Shown: piece by piece, positions 11,201 to 23,134 of the stretch | How positions within the stretch are numbered: position 1 is the first letter of the stretch | Layout: every line of letters begins with the position of its first letter | Source: Clavulina sp. PMI_390 | Lineage: Eukaryota; Basidiomycota; Agaricomycetes; Cantharellales; Hydnaceae | Assembly: GCA_015039315.1 (NCBI GenBank) | Contig: WIDE01000057.1 | Span: 112,759-176,758, forward strand | Length of the DNA: 64,000 nucleotides | Direction: 5' to 3' | The notes under the pieces: generated by a model | Seen by the model: only the letters and a program-made list of their open reading frames with translations | Databases searched by the model: none | Told to the model about the DNA's origin: nothing | Program-made: the position numbers and the translations under genes

Positions 11201-14200
11201 GTATACCGCTCGTGCCAGGCTCACGCGTGCCTGGAGATAGTAAGCAATAGGGTGCGACATTCAGAGGGCGGAGGTAGTAGAGGATTAGAGCACAAACCTT
11301 CTGTCCGCCACTGTCAGAGGGAATGACTTAGTTTCAGTCCATCACGAAAGGTTCGGACATACCTCAGCGTGAGACCTCGTTCACCAACCTGCTCCAATGG
11401 TCAGCTTGAGCGCATCACTTCCACTCCCAGTTTATCTACCTCTGTTTCGTCACCAGCCTAGAAGAAACGTTTCCTGAGTCATGGTAACTCTAATCTTGGC
11501 GCTTAAACAAGTAGGCTCACGTCAAATAGCTCCAGATCACGCTCAAGAGCGCATTGGTAAAGGACTGAGTTCACAAGTCCAGAGGTTTAGTATGACCGAG
11601 ACTCAGGACTATACAGAGCAACGCCCACCTTGCTTGTAGCGCTCTTCCTCATACGCGCGCCCGAAAAGAATATTGTTCTGTATATGCATTGAGTATGATC
11701 CGTGCTCGTGGTGAAGAGCTGCCGTTAAGCTTACCTTGATTGTCTCGTTCAAGATCCATGGCTCCTGGGCGCAGTAGCTGATGCCGCCGTCCCTCGGCAA
11801 GCTGCGCCACGACTCCACACCTGAAGGCACATAGTGAAGTTCGCCTAACAAAGCTAGCAGCAGGGAAGATTTGCCAGAGGCTGTCGGCCCTACGATGAGG
11901 TTGAGGCATCCAGGTGTAAAGATGATTTCCTCATCAACTCGGAGAGTGAACTCGCGGCGAGAGGGTGTGAGACTCCCTGACTGCGGAGACAATCCCGACC
12001 AGGTGAAGTGAGCATTCTTGAAGCCAATTGTGTTATTTTGAAGAGATTGGGGAAGAACTGAGGGCTGGTCAGCAATACTGTCGATTGTTGGCGTATATTC
12101 GTCCAGCAGCTCGGTCTACATGCAAACATTAGTCTCAAGACGTAAGAAGCTAAACATATATCTTCACGTTGCGAAGGAAGTCTAGTAAAGGTGTCCAAAA
12201 GTAAGTGAATCCGCCTCTAGGTTGAAAAGGCCATCATACCATCTAATCGGTCGATGCTGACTTTCGCCGTCACGATTGCTGGAAGATGCTGCAACATGTC
12301 GAACAAAGCTTCCCTAAGAGATTCAAGTACCCCCAAGGACGCAAATATCTGTAGTTCGAGCGGTTCTATGAACTAGCGCATTAGCAATCGTTCAATTACT
12401 GTCCATGAGACGAAGGCTCACCAGAGAAGTCCACGAAGTCAGGTCACATTTCGTACAGTAGCAGCTGGTGAATGTAGAATTGTAAGAAAAAGTCATAAAA
12501 TGAAGAAATGGGATATACCATTGAGTGGTCGCTTCATGATCATGGTGAAGGTTGCATATGTTCCAAGAAGCGACATCAACGGAAGAATCCAGCTGAGTGG
12601 GATGGCCATATTGGGGAGTTAATTGAGTCATGTGGAAGAAAAGGACTGCAGCGAAGAAGCATACGTGACGTTGTTGTTCATTAGGACGTATAAATAATAC
12701 TTCTCAAGCCACGAGAGCTCCGCTTCACGGCGGTCACGAAGCTTATCTTCAACTCGCCTCTCCCAGCCAAACATTTTGACCAAACGGAGGAGGTTCACGG
12801 TCTCAGTAATCGATTGGATCCGCTCGTCTGTCTACCTCGCAAGAGTCGTGTCACGATGATATTTGAGTACATGGATGGAGCAGCATACCTTTTTCATCTT
12901 TCGGATCTGTACATTGTGTACCAGCGCCGCAATTCTCCCTGGCATACAATATAAATATCAGATCCCAACTAGTCAAAAGGGCCCGAGTAGACGCGTGACT
13001 AACCGGGAATCAAGAATCCAGCAAGCATCAAGGCCATGCCGACAAAGGTGCTGAAATGGTTATGAGTGTCCTAAACGAATGACCCGGCTCCAAGACGTAC
13101 CTCCATCCTAGGATCAGGTATAGGAACCAAGTTGATAGCGCGATTTTGAGTGGAATGTAGGTGAGGATATACGGTAACTCTCGCGCTTGGATGATATTAT
13201 CCAGGTCGCTCGAGATCAAGTTGTTGATTTTCCCGACCAAGCTTGATGTCGCTCCATCCTCAGCCGTATCAGTGGGGACGATATCAGGTTTGCTAGGAGT
13301 AACGTCAATGGCTTCGTCTGTACTGATGATATCGTGGGATCCAGAGCCATCTGCCACAATGTCAACACTGGTTCCTCCTGCTACAGTATCAGTGAAAACT
13401 GGGGTGACAGGGCGAGTAGTAGCCTGTGAAGCAGCTGTAGAGTGGAAAGAATTGACATCTTCCTTTACTCGAATGCGAAGGGCGTGCTCGAACACAAGCT
13501 GTGTGATAATTGCTTCTGCCCGCACAGTGATGGTGGTCTGTGTAGGGTGAAGTTGAGGGTATAAGGCACAAGGATGTGATAGAGGGGACGAGAACTCACG
13601 ATTTCGTAATAATATCTATGAAGAGCGATGTCGCCAAGCAGGCTACGACATAGAAGGACAATGATCCAGAACCTACAACACCGAGCAATTCAACGCATTT
13701 TCAACAATAAAAGAGCACGCGCATACCATGGTTTGATGCGAGCACCTTGTCCACTAGTTTCGACATAGTGTAAGAGTTGGTAGGTAGCAATCGGAGCGAG
13801 AAACCCTTTCAAACAGAAGATGATGGCCGTAAACGTAAGCATGAACCATGATCTGGCTGCATAATAGTTCATGTCAGAAAGGAACCGTCTGTTATTGCGC
13901 ACAATGCGAATACCTAAGAGTTTTAGGAACGCAAAGAATACGTGCCGATCACTAGTACGGATCATGGGATCGAGAGCTGGGAAGGTCTGTGCTCGAAGGT
14001 GTCTACTTCGGTCGACGTCAGCGAGAGGAGGAAGGTCGTCGAAGGGAAGGTGTGGGCGCTTGGACGCCTCGATGACCAAGGGGCCCATGTAGGAGAACAG
14101 GAGACCAGACATGATAGAAGCCGTTTGCTCTGGACTTGGAGGGAAGGGATTCTTGTATAAAGTAGAGTTGAGGGATATTTATGACCTGAAGCCGCTGAGT

Positions 14201-14952
14201 GGCACATACCTTGGGATCTACAGGTACATACTGACTGGGTAAGAATCCTGGGACGATAATGGCGTTCCATCCGAGTAGCGCAATTCTGCTCCAGGTAAGG
14301 ACACCCAGGCTAGCATCTTCGGGTAAGAGATAATAGGTCGCCAAGGGCCAAAGGTTCCGGTATGAATAAATAGAAAATGTTGCTAGAAAGATCACGTTGA
14401 CATGTGCAGCGAGTGAATACTGAGTGGGATGAGTCGGTGGGTGTCGAGAAGCGAGGGTGCACAACAGTCCGAGATATAACTAGGGGGTAGAAGCGAACAG
14501 GGTGAATCAAGGTGGCATATATGGTGCTGACGATGTTGCTCTTGCAGGTGGATACGCACATATAACGCGGCTTCTGCCGGCTCCACTTCCCATCTAGATG
14601 TACCGCCTTCCTGTGCAATCATGGAAGCTCGAACTGCGACAAAACAGAGTGAAATGCAGCCAAGCATTCTACTGGCTTCTAAGGCAATGGATAAACGTGT
14701 TCTTTTGGGCCATTCGCGGACATACGTAGAACAAGGATCAGCGGCTCCACTGGCTGGGCGCTTCATCTTAGAGATATTTTTTGGCAGTTTCCAGACGCTG
14801 TGGCCAATTATAATCAAAAAAGAGACGAGCCCCAAGTAGATCGGAACAAAACGCGCGTCTTCCCATAACCTGTAGGTGCTACCAAGGTGTGAGCCGAACG
14901 AGGCAGCGCTAATCATCATGGAATTATTACTCGAAAGAGAGTATGGCACCAT
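8232..14952 (-). CDS. ABCC/MRP-type ABC transporter, full length
   Basis: One long, intron-dense gene starting at the Met at 14952 ([11 protein letters not shown]) and stopping at 8232. Order: an N-terminal membrane block (14952 to about 13.7 kb), a first six-helix transmembrane domain (about 13.6-12.2 kb), NBD1, a second transmembrane domain (10.8-9.4 kb), then NBD2. NBD1 Walker A is GPTASGKSS near 11870-11898, signature SGGQK at 11298-11310, and Walker B VLLDD in 11113-11145. The second Asp replaces the catalytic Glu, as is usual in NBD1 of this subfamily. NBD2 Walker [10 protein letters not shown] is near 9018-9054, signature SLGQRQ near 8610, Walker [11 protein letters not shown] with an intact Glu, and the H-loop is TIAHRLH. 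All motifs are intact, so it should be an active exporter of organic anions, conjugates or toxins at the plasma or vacuolar membrane. It has several microexons (9367-9373, 11298-11310, 11440-11457). Not every internal exon edge was resolved. Confidence 0.9.
9367..9373 (-). other. 7-base microexon of the ABC transporter
   Basis: The exon GCAACAG (minus strand) lies between CGCCAG and GTTTGT. It rebuilds [18 protein letters not shown], the conserved linker into NBD2. Without it neither flanking exon stays in frame. Confidence 0.75.
11195..11457 (-). other. Cluster of tiny exons around the NBD1 signature of the ABC transporter
   Basis: Four consecutive exons on the minus strand: 11457-11440 (18 bases, AGDETE), 11388-11363 (26 bases, VGERGLTLS), 11310-11298 (13 bases, GGQK) and 11230-11195 (36 bases, [12 protein letters not shown]). 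Joined, they give the canonical [27 protein letters not shown] block. The signature SGGQ is thus split, with most of it in a 13-base exon. Confidence 0.8.
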
Positions 14953-15484
14953 CCTGTAGGTGGTTTTTATGGATATTTGGAAGAGAAGGATAAGAGTTTT
15001 CAGAGGGCGCTGTGATGTTCACTTGGAGATGTTGTTGCATGGCCAACGAGGTCTGACTAGCGGCGTCAGAACGTGAGGTCTTGTCTGAGGGAACACAGGC
15101 AGAGGTTATGTCGATATTTATAGCGGTCCCGAAGCAAATGCAAAATGACTTGCTCAATACTGTTCCTTCATTTGGTCGCGCAGTTGGCGTCCGAGAAGCC
15201 TCGGCTAAGCACGTTACTCTGTGACTTGTCACGAAATCTTGGGAAACCATTGCATTGTGCAAAGTTTTTCGGACCTGCTTCACTAGGGATGACGTAGAGT
15301 TTCTCTTATTTTCTGCCAGTATCTCTAGAAGATCAAGGGTTGGCAAAGCTAGCCTCAATACTTGTGATTCTCGCTGATCGTGCTCAGATTGCTGTTCATG
15401 AGGCGTGGGTCGCACTTGCGCACTGACGACAACCGTTGATTGTTCGTCCGACATCATATCACATTCAGGGTCACATAAAGACAA
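14927..15484 (-). CDS. Hypothetical 185-residue open frame overlapping the ABC start
   Basis: An uninterrupted minus-strand frame that overlaps the first 26 bases of the ABC gene in another frame. The product would be soluble, with a helical stretch (LPTLDLLEILAENKRNS...LVKQVRKTL) followed by a Ser/Thr-rich tail and no signal peptide or membrane helix. I do not recognise it. It may be a small separate gene, a 5' exon or leader of the transporter transcript, or chance. Confidence 0.25.
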   Translation of the reverse strand: MSLCDPECDMMSDEQSTVVVSAQVRPTPHEQQSEHDQRESQVLRLALPTLDLLEILAENKRNSTSSLVKQVRKTLHNAMVSQDFVTSHRVTCLAEASRTPTARPNEGTVLSKSFCICFGTAINIDITSACVPSDKTSRSDAASQTSLAMQQHLQVNITAPSENSYPSLPNIHKNHLQDGAILSFE

Positions 15485-16390
15485 TTCAATACCCTACATT
15501 TCGCCAAAAACTACCATGCATGGCCGTATACACCTGAGAGAAGTGACTTGCACGCTTCCAGTTATGGTTGCCTCGCCGCCCGATTACTTTGAATGAGCAG
15601 CCCTCTCTTCGCCACGATCATTTGTGGCGCCGTTTTTACGGATGTCCTATTCATAACTCTGGTTAGTGTATAGAGTTGATCTTTTCCACAATGTCCATCC
15701 CACCTATCACCACTCTTCTCGATTGCTGTCCTCCACGACCAGTTACATCGGTTATAATCCTCAGAGAACGTCATTAGAAAAAATATTTGGTGCCTTTGGA
15801 CCACCAAATTACTACTATGAGGCATACACCCTATAGGAGAGCTATATTCTAGTGAATCCTTTTCGCAAACAGACTTGCCGCCCATAATCAGAGGCCCGAT
15901 TCTTTCGATTGCTCGATGTGTAATCGAGTGGCTAGTAGCAACAACGAGTCTACCATCGCTAGATGGCCGCGTGACTAAGCCGGAACATCAGGGCGACATG
16001 ACACTGACCCTGTCAAGAGTACCCTTAGGCACCCTCGTTTATCTGTAGCATTATCACTGCAGGCTATTCTCCTCAGAGTCTCCTGCTAAAGCTGCTCTCA
16101 AAGTAACCTCCTTGCCGTTAGCTACGTGTGTGGATTTTCTGGATAGACACTATCGATTTGGGCGCGTAAACGTGAGTATCATAAGGACACTAACTCTTGC
16201 GTAAACGAAGCATACATCCAAAACTGAGAAGAACGAGGACAATGAGTCGGGGGAGTGTGGAAAGTGATCAAAGGAATTGGAGGAAGTTCAAATGACTAGG
16301 ACCGAAATGGCAGCAGCATGTTCGTGCAAACAGCAGAGCTAGGTAAGCACTGATAGGGCCACCAAAGGAAAATGAAGAAAAAAAAAAGAG
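15485..16390. other. Intergenic region
   Basis: Between the 185-codon frame and the stop of eqolisin-like gene B. A minus-strand open stretch at 15562-15885 has no protein features. An A-rich run lies just downstream of the gene B stop, near 16372-16389. Nothing else supported. Confidence 0.5.
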
Positions 16391-17490
16391 CTAAATATTG
16401 TGATAGAGGATTTCAACGGCGGCATTAGTAGAGCCTTGGCGGAGCACAATTGCGTCAACGTTATCCGTCGTGCTGTCCACCACGCTCCACGTCACGCTTG
16501 GAGACCCCGCCGTAGTGGTAATCCCAATATTTCCAAACGTCATCGAAACTGGTGGGAAGTCCTTGTTGCTCACAAGGTTGTAAGCCTCCAAGGTTTCCGT
16601 CGCCCAAGTGAGCTGCGCACTACCCGTTACCGACATAGTATTGCTCATACCACTGAAAGCGCTCTGGTAGTTGCATGTACTAGCAGATCCACACGTAGAC
16701 GGGTTCGTGAGGGTGATGACGCCCTGGAGGCTCTGGCCAGTTGAAACCGTCTGCAACGCCGTATAATAATAAACATTGTTGATCCCGTACCAGTTTGCGA
16801 CGGCCCAGTAGTTGCCTCCGCCGGCAGCGGAACTTCCGAACTGGAGGACGGGCTGCAGGATAGCGTTTCCCGAGCTAGGCTCAATCGAATTGAAGAGGAA
16901 CACGGTCTGACCATCCACGCTTGCGGGGGTAGAGGGCACAACCCAGGTAGAGGTGAAGTAATTGATCGGAGTGGTGAGAGTATTCAGCCCTAGAGGTGGA
17001 GTGGAGGAAGTGATGAAGGTCAGTAAGAATAGCCATAAAAAAGAGAGTAATCTTGCGGTAGTAGAGGGGTAGATGAAAGTCTCGCGACGAGAACTCTATT
17101 GACAGGATTAGGGGTGGGGGAAACGAAAGTCACGTACAATACGCGTACGCGATCCAGCCGGTCTGCAGCGTTCCGGGATGGGAGCTAGGGACCGTCTTGG
17201 TAAAGTTACCACTTGGCGTAGTCTTATGGATTACCGCCCCGGTGGCATCAATGATGTGAACTTCATCACCAACGTGATGAACGGATGCGCCTGAGAAGGT
17301 AGAAGGATTACCCTGTAAGTGTACGAAGGGGGAGAAGTACAGGTATAAGCCTACCCTTGGGGACGTGGTGGACATTTGCAGCGGGACGGTGTCCGAATGG
17401 CGTCAACACGTCAGCGGCTGGCGTCGGCGCGGCTATCGCGACCAAAGGGGCGACAAGCCCAAGAGCCAAAGCGAAGAGACGGGGATACAT
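16391..17490 (-). CDS. Eqolisin-like secreted protein B
   Basis: Three exons on the minus strand: 17490-17355, 17290-17138 and 16989-16391, 295 residues. Signal peptide MYPRLFALALGLVAPLVAIA; an in-frame Met five codons upstream (17505) is an alternative start. Conserved N-terminal segment: VLTPFGHRPAANVHHVPKG, then SVHHVGDEVHIIDATG and GWIAYAY. C-terminal domain: TWVVPSTP, FNSIEPSSG, AILQPVLQFG, AGGGNYWAVANWYG, VSTGQSLQG, then WATETLEAY with both glutamates. It lacks the third intron seen in A and D-G, like C. Odd point: an insertion with two cysteines (STCGSASTC) that the other members lack, which could form a local disulfide. Secretion is well supported. The peptidase-like role is inferred from motif order only. 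Confidence 0.88.
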
Positions 17491-18857
17491 GAGGTCTATG
17501 GACAAAGGTGAGGATTTGGAAGCAAAAATCGCTTCTGGGAGAGCTCACAAGCACGAGAAGTATGCGGAATGGAGAGTAGAAGATGGCTAGTGAGGGTAGG
17601 AGGGAACTTGCTTGGTGATGGGTGAAGGGGGGCCCATCTCCATGCTTTTATAGCTCTCCGTCGCCCATCGAGAGACTCGAAACTGGCGGAAATGTATTTC
17701 AATCACCGCATTCTCGTCGGAATCGGCAAACAACAGCTCGCAGCGCCGTGATCAGACAAATTCTTGCAGGGCCCAAGACTCTAGAGAATACGAGCAATGG
17801 GACACGGGGTTGTACGCACACCTAAGCGACGGAAATTTCAAACCCAGTAAGACGTCACTGACACTTGGATGAACGGACTGACCGACTGGGAGGCGGAGAT
17901 CAGGGAGAGATCCCTCAGCCACAGGCGACCCGAGTATCAGAAAAGGGTTAAAATGAGTTTAACAGGTGCGAGTATGCTTCGCAGCCGGGACCAGTGCCAA
18001 GATAAAGTTCGCGAGTTGATCATGGGCATCATCGATTTGCCAAGGGATGACTGCACAGCTTTCGAGCTCAACTCCTAGCCAAACCTTGGCACCCACTCTG
18101 GTTCTACCAAGGTGAGGTAGCATGATAATTCGGCTGAAGTCTGTTGCATGGAAACATATTTGCACAGCTTCGTGCGTGGGCAAGAAAGGGAAGCAGGACA
18201 CAGATAGCTTTCGCGATATCGAGGTGGCTTAACTAGAGAGAGACCCATTATATGAATCTTTGGCGGCACTTAACTAGGGGTGTTCTTGGGGTTTCGGTCC
18301 AGACTTATTCTGCATTTCTCAGCCCAAAGAAACCGAGTTATGGCACAGCGAAGGTCGACGATTCGGTGCTCGGAAGCATTTCGTCATACACATATGCACG
18401 TGATAGTTCACACGCCCAACAAACACCAATCTACTGAGCCAATATCATCCATCCATTAACATCGTTACGCAACTTATACATGTTGTGAAGAGTTTCACCC
18501 ATCTTCGAACTCAATCGCCGCCGGGAAATCTTTCGCTCCTACCCACGATGTACTCGCATTAAGCTCTCACTTGGTTGGGAAAGATCTTCAAAGTGCGAGG
18601 GTTATTGGGCTTCGTCGCGCTGCTGTAAATTCCACATAACTCAAGAAAAATTCCTCGTAACCTTCAACTACATTTCGTTTGTGGCTGTATCATAACCCCA
18701 CGTCTTGACACACCGAAATCATGGTAACGCGAGAGAGGGAGTGATTCTTCCCACGCTTCGAGCACAGCACCAGCACACCACACTTTGTGTTGAAGAAGCA
18801 ACCATATACGTAGCCTGGCACGGAATCCGCCAGCAGAATCCCATCATTGCTCCATTT
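17491..18857. other. Divergent intergenic region between gene B and F-box gene 1
   Basis: Serves as the upstream region of both neighbours. It holds a TATA box for gene B (listed). Open stretches at 17622-17825 and 17869-18078 have no recognisable features. The start of the F-box gene was placed at 18858 rather than at an upstream in-frame codon near 18705, so part of the right side is probably 5' leader. Confidence 0.5.
17646..17652 (-). promoter_or_regulatory. TATA box of eqolisin-like gene B
   Basis: The minus strand reads TATAAAA in the context GAGCTATAAAAGCATGG, about 155 bases before the start codon at 17490. Confidence 0.6.
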
Positions 18858-21239
18858 ATGAGCTTTCTCAAGAGAATCGTCCCTCCCCGCGCCCAATCGA
18901 ACCCAAAACCTTCAACTCATCGTCGCCATGATCAGGGTACTGAGCTTGTATCTTGCGCTACCGACAGTTTTTCAACAACACGCAACGCTAAGGCTACGAG
19001 TATGGATGAGGGACACACGACAGACCCCGAGATCAATCATCTTGGATTTGATAATATCCAGCCTTCCTCGTCACTGGCTTCACTTCCTTTTGACGTGCTC
19101 ATTGAAATCCTCTGTTGGGACCTTGCCCCTGGTGATCTCGTAGCTATTAGCCATGTGGGTTCTCAATTGAATTTTCTAGAGCTTCTGTGCCTTAACGACA
19201 TCTTGATTCCTCGCATTCCATGCGCATGGTAGACATGTCGTGCACTACGTGCATGCATGAACTCAGATATTGTGTGGCACTATGCCCTGCTTCAAAGTCA
19301 GTACCATGGTCGAATAACCCTGCCTATAATCCACGCTCCTATTCTGGAGCTCGATCAAGCGGATACCAGCAGAAGTCGCTTCACGATCACAACAGCAGAG
19401 ATACGAGCTCGCCCACTTCCCGTTTCCTCTTCCCCTTCTCGCGTAACGTGGCTCGAGTCAACACAAGAGACACTTTATCAAAGAACTCACTTGTCGGCTC
19501 GCAAGCTGTATCAACGCACAATGCGTATCCGTGACGTGCTGACGAAGCATGCTGAGCCTACTGTTGAGCCCTTTGCTACCATTTCAATCACCCCCTCCAA
19601 TATACCCCCAGGTGCTGCGAATACCGCCCATACCTCTGTTACCTCCCCTGGTATGACTCTAAGCACCCGCGGCGAAGTTCTTGCGCTTTGGTTTATGAGT
19701 GGCGAGATGCATCTCATTGATCTTCGGGCAGGGGATTCATACCGGCAAGAATGTATCTTCCGATTTGACACAGCCGCCCCATTTAGAAGCTTCAATAGCC
19801 CATTGAGCTTTGACGAGTGCTTATCTGTGGAGCCATTCCTTTATCGTAATCAGGAGGGCTATGTCATCGTTTTTGAGTAAGTTATTCTATGTTTGCCCGG
19901 CGATGCGGGTTTATAGGAGGTTCTAATATCGTCGCGATACGTATCGAACCCATAGGATGGAAAGTCACCTCAATGTACTATTTCAGCCTATTCGCCGTAG
20001 TGGCGACGAGCAGCAGCCTGAGCCAGTCATGGTCTGCGCTTTGCGACTAAATTCGGCCAATCTGTACAAGATCAAAGTATCTGGGCGTTGGCTCATATTT
20101 TTTGAGCTCCATCCTGCGGATGACTGGCTCTCAGAAGTCCAGACAATTTGGCTGTGTGCGACTATTGTGGACCTCGAAAGCGGAGAAAGATGGACTATCC
20201 CCTGGGTTCGCAATTTTTTTTGCTTCCAAATCCCCCGATGCTAATTTCTGATCTCTCTCCGTGTTAAATGTATATTCGCTAGCTTCTGCACGGGGACAAA
20301 GCCAAAATTAACATTGAGGTTATTGACAACCAGTATGTCGTTCTCGATGTTAACCAGCTACCTCAACACTTCCGCCTGTTTCCAGGAGGCACAACGAGCA
20401 AAGTTGAGCTTGACAGTATACGAGATCCTACGAAGATCAAGGGCTCACTCTGGACGCCAATTGGTGCTCCGTGCTCGCTTTCCTTTGAACCTTATACGAA
20501 GCGACACTACTTCGCAAGCTGGCACGAGGATGAGAATGGCATACGGCGCACAGAGCTGCACCTTAGCGTGGTACCTCCCCCGCCCGAGGATACGCCATTT
20601 TCCAACCACAAAAATGTGGATATGCGACCGAAAACACGCTCACCACCATTATATGCCAAACAAGTACTCCATATTGGGAGTTCAATAGTCGCGCCGGTTG
20701 GCACTTCCGTGTTTGGCGATCCCAGCAGCTGGGATTCGGTCACTCGAGCCTGGTATAATAGAGGCCACAAGAGAGGGATCCGCCGTATCACAAATGAGGT
20801 CTCGCTTTCTTTGAAGAATTCTGCCCGTGGTACTTCCTCCGAGCCTTTTTGCGTTCACTCTGGGCCTCAGCTACTCGCTTCGCACTCATTTTCTGGTGAT
20901 GCCTACCATTGCCTGTCATTGGCATATCCCTTCACTGTCACCAGGTGGGGTGACCTCAGGGAGCACCCCTTGCTCGATCGAACAAACGTCGTGCTTACTC
21001 AGGTCATCAAATCAAAGGACGGTGGCCAGAAAAAGCTTGCTCATCGACTGCTACTGGTACGGGGCCGGCTAGAGCTAGGCTATCCTGGCCGCAAGCACAC
21101 TTCTCAAGTGAAGCCTCTTCACGTACACGCAGATTGTGTGCTACGTTGGAGTGCGGTTGCCGGAATTTTGGTGGTCTTGGAGACCTCTTCAGAGTCTCAT
21201 CGGGCCACTCTCTACCGTGTCGTTATAGACCCTGTGTAA
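18858..21239 (+). CDS. F-box protein 1 (Agaricomycete type)
   Basis: Four exons: 18858-19154, 19233-19876, 19956-20205 and 20283-21239, 715 residues. An F-box lies at about residues 76-110: SLPFDVLIEILCWDLAPGDLVAISH, then TCRALRACM across the first intron. The rest is a long beta-rich region with repeated short strands, as in F-box proteins whose C-terminus binds substrates. Expected role: SCF ubiquitin-ligase substrate receptor through Skp1. The start is supported because exon 1 is 297 bases, exactly as in the paralogue at 48976-51387, which shares all three intron positions and phases. It lies between eqolisin-like B and C, and its stop is only about 185 bases from the stop of C, so the transcripts converge closely. 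Substrates unknown. Confidence 0.85.
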
Positions 21240-21424
21240 TTCTAAATGTGTATCGATGAAGAGTAACTTCATTCAGGGTCTTAGCCCAGATTAACCCCAG
21301 ACGATTGGACCCTAAAGAAGACATGCTTGAAGTCTAGGAGAGTTGGAATAACATTGCCGTGTATCGTGCAGTACGGTGAAAGCTGTTCAACGGAATACAT
21401 CGCTGATACACCAAATCAAGCATG

Positions 21425-22506
21425 CTAATACTGGTACACGATCTGAATGGCCCCACCATTCGACCCCTGACGACTCACCAAGGCTTCTACGTCGTCCTGA
21501 GTGCTGCTATCAGTCCACCAGAAGACAGAAGGATATCCTGCTATCGTCCTCAGGTGGATATTTGAGAACATCGTTGATCCCAGTGGGAAGTCACTCTTGC
21601 TCTGAATGTTGTATACTTCAAACGTCTCCGTAGCCCACATCAACTGCTTGCTCCCTGTGACGCTCATCCGATAACCCAAGCCATTGAAGTAGCAGATGTA
21701 ATTATATCCAACGTTTCCTATCCCCGTTAGGCTAATGATCCCTTGAAGAACTTGGCCTGGCTTTACAGTGACGAGATTTGAGTGAAGAAAGTGTCCTCCA
21801 ATCCCGAACCAGGTCGCGATGGACCAGTATGGCCCACCGCCAGCAGCGGAAACACCCCATTGGAGCACAGGTTGCAGTATCGAATCACCTGTGGATGTTT
21901 CGATAGAGTTGAAAAGGAAGAGTAATTGGCCATCGGTGGTACGTTGGGGAGCAGGCGGTACGACCCAAGTGGTATCAAAATAGTTGATGGGCGAGTTAAC
22001 GGAGTTCATCCCTGTACAATAATATGGAACAGATTATTGTAAGTAATAAACTCGAGATTTTGAGAAAAGCAGAGGGGTTATCAGAAAGAGGACGCCGGTG
22101 AGTGGAACAACAGCAAGGAAACTTACAATAGGCATAGGCGATCCATCCGGTCTGTAATGCGCCGGCAGCTGACGTACGTGTCGCCTTGGTAAGATTTCCA
22201 GTCGGTGTTATCTTATCGATGGTTGTGCCCTTCGCGTCCAGAATGTGTACGTCATTACCGACATGGTGGACAGAAGCGCCTATTGTCGACCATCAGGTAG
22301 GGAAAGAGGCGGTGGGTGTAAAAGTATGAGCAGGGACATGTAGCAAAATAAATCACAACCTTACCATCAGGTACAAGTCGTACATTGGCGGCAGGGCGCA
22401 ATCCGTACGGGGTGTAAACTTGAGACTCGGATGCCGCTGTCGGTGCTGCAATTACAGCGAACCCAGCACACGAGGCCAGCGCGAAGACGAAAGCTTTAAG
22501 AATCAT
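21425..22506 (-). CDS. Eqolisin-like secreted protein C
   Basis: Three exons on the minus strand: 22506-22365, 22279-22127 and 22011-21425, 293 residues. Signal peptide MILKAFVFALASCAGFAVIA. N-terminal segment VYTPYGLRPAANVRLVPDG and HHVGNDVHILDAKG. C-terminal domain: NYFDTTWVVPPAP, LFNSIETSTG, SILQPVLQWG, AAGGGPYWSIATWFG, VKPGQVLQG, and WATETFEVY with both glutamates. Like B it lacks the third intron. The last residues are IQIVYQY rather than ending at IVY as in D and E. By sequence it sits between B and the D/E pair. Secreted; glutamic-peptidase relationship inferred. Confidence 0.88.
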
Positions 22507-23134
22507 CTGAGTTTAACAATGGCCAGTCAAGCGCTGGTGTATTCAACAGCTCCTTGAGACGGTAGACTGATCGATGGTTCGGACTCTTTTCAGTGGGTGG
22601 AAGTTGTGTGGGCGAGAAAACATAAGCTATCAAAGGCGGTCTTGATTTTATATAGCGGCACCATCGAGGCGATTGACGAGGCCGAACAGAGTCTTTGTTG
22701 CTGAAAGTATGACAGCTAGTCATCGCCTTCGTATTTGCAAATGAAACGCGTGCCTGAGGTCGTGAGGAAAAGCAAATATTCACGAAACCCGAGCCACTGG
22801 CGAGCAACGAAAAATCGATTCGGGAAATATTCTGTCCGCCGGGTTAGACAAGTTCGCAAATCCGGCTATCGGCAGGAAAAAGCGCTTCATGAGCAGAGAA
22901 CGTGGTGGTGTGTCAAATACACAACGCAACGGCAAACAACCCGCGCTCTCCTCGAGCTGACTTTGACTACCTCATGATCCCGCACAGAATCCATTATGAA
23001 AGAATCTTGGTGGCGATAGAATTAACGTTTTTAATGTTTGGCAGAAATCACGACCAAGTATGAAGTACACAATCGCAATCAAAAAGTCCCAGATAGCTAG
23101 CCACAGTAAAAGGGAGGGGAAAAAGAAAGACAAA
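22507..23134. other. Intergenic region between eqolisin-like genes C and D
   Basis: Contains the promoter of C, including a TATA box at 22646-22654, and the 3' flank of D. No further gene seen. Confidence 0.5.
22646..22654 (-). promoter_or_regulatory. TATA box of eqolisin-like gene C
   Basis: The minus strand reads TATATAAAA in the context CCGCTATATAAAATCAAG, about 140 bases before the start codon at 22506. Confidence 0.6.

Noticed and set aside
18705..18857. Upstream in-frame start of F-box gene 1
   Set aside because: The 297-base first exon shared with the paralogue supports the Met at 18858.
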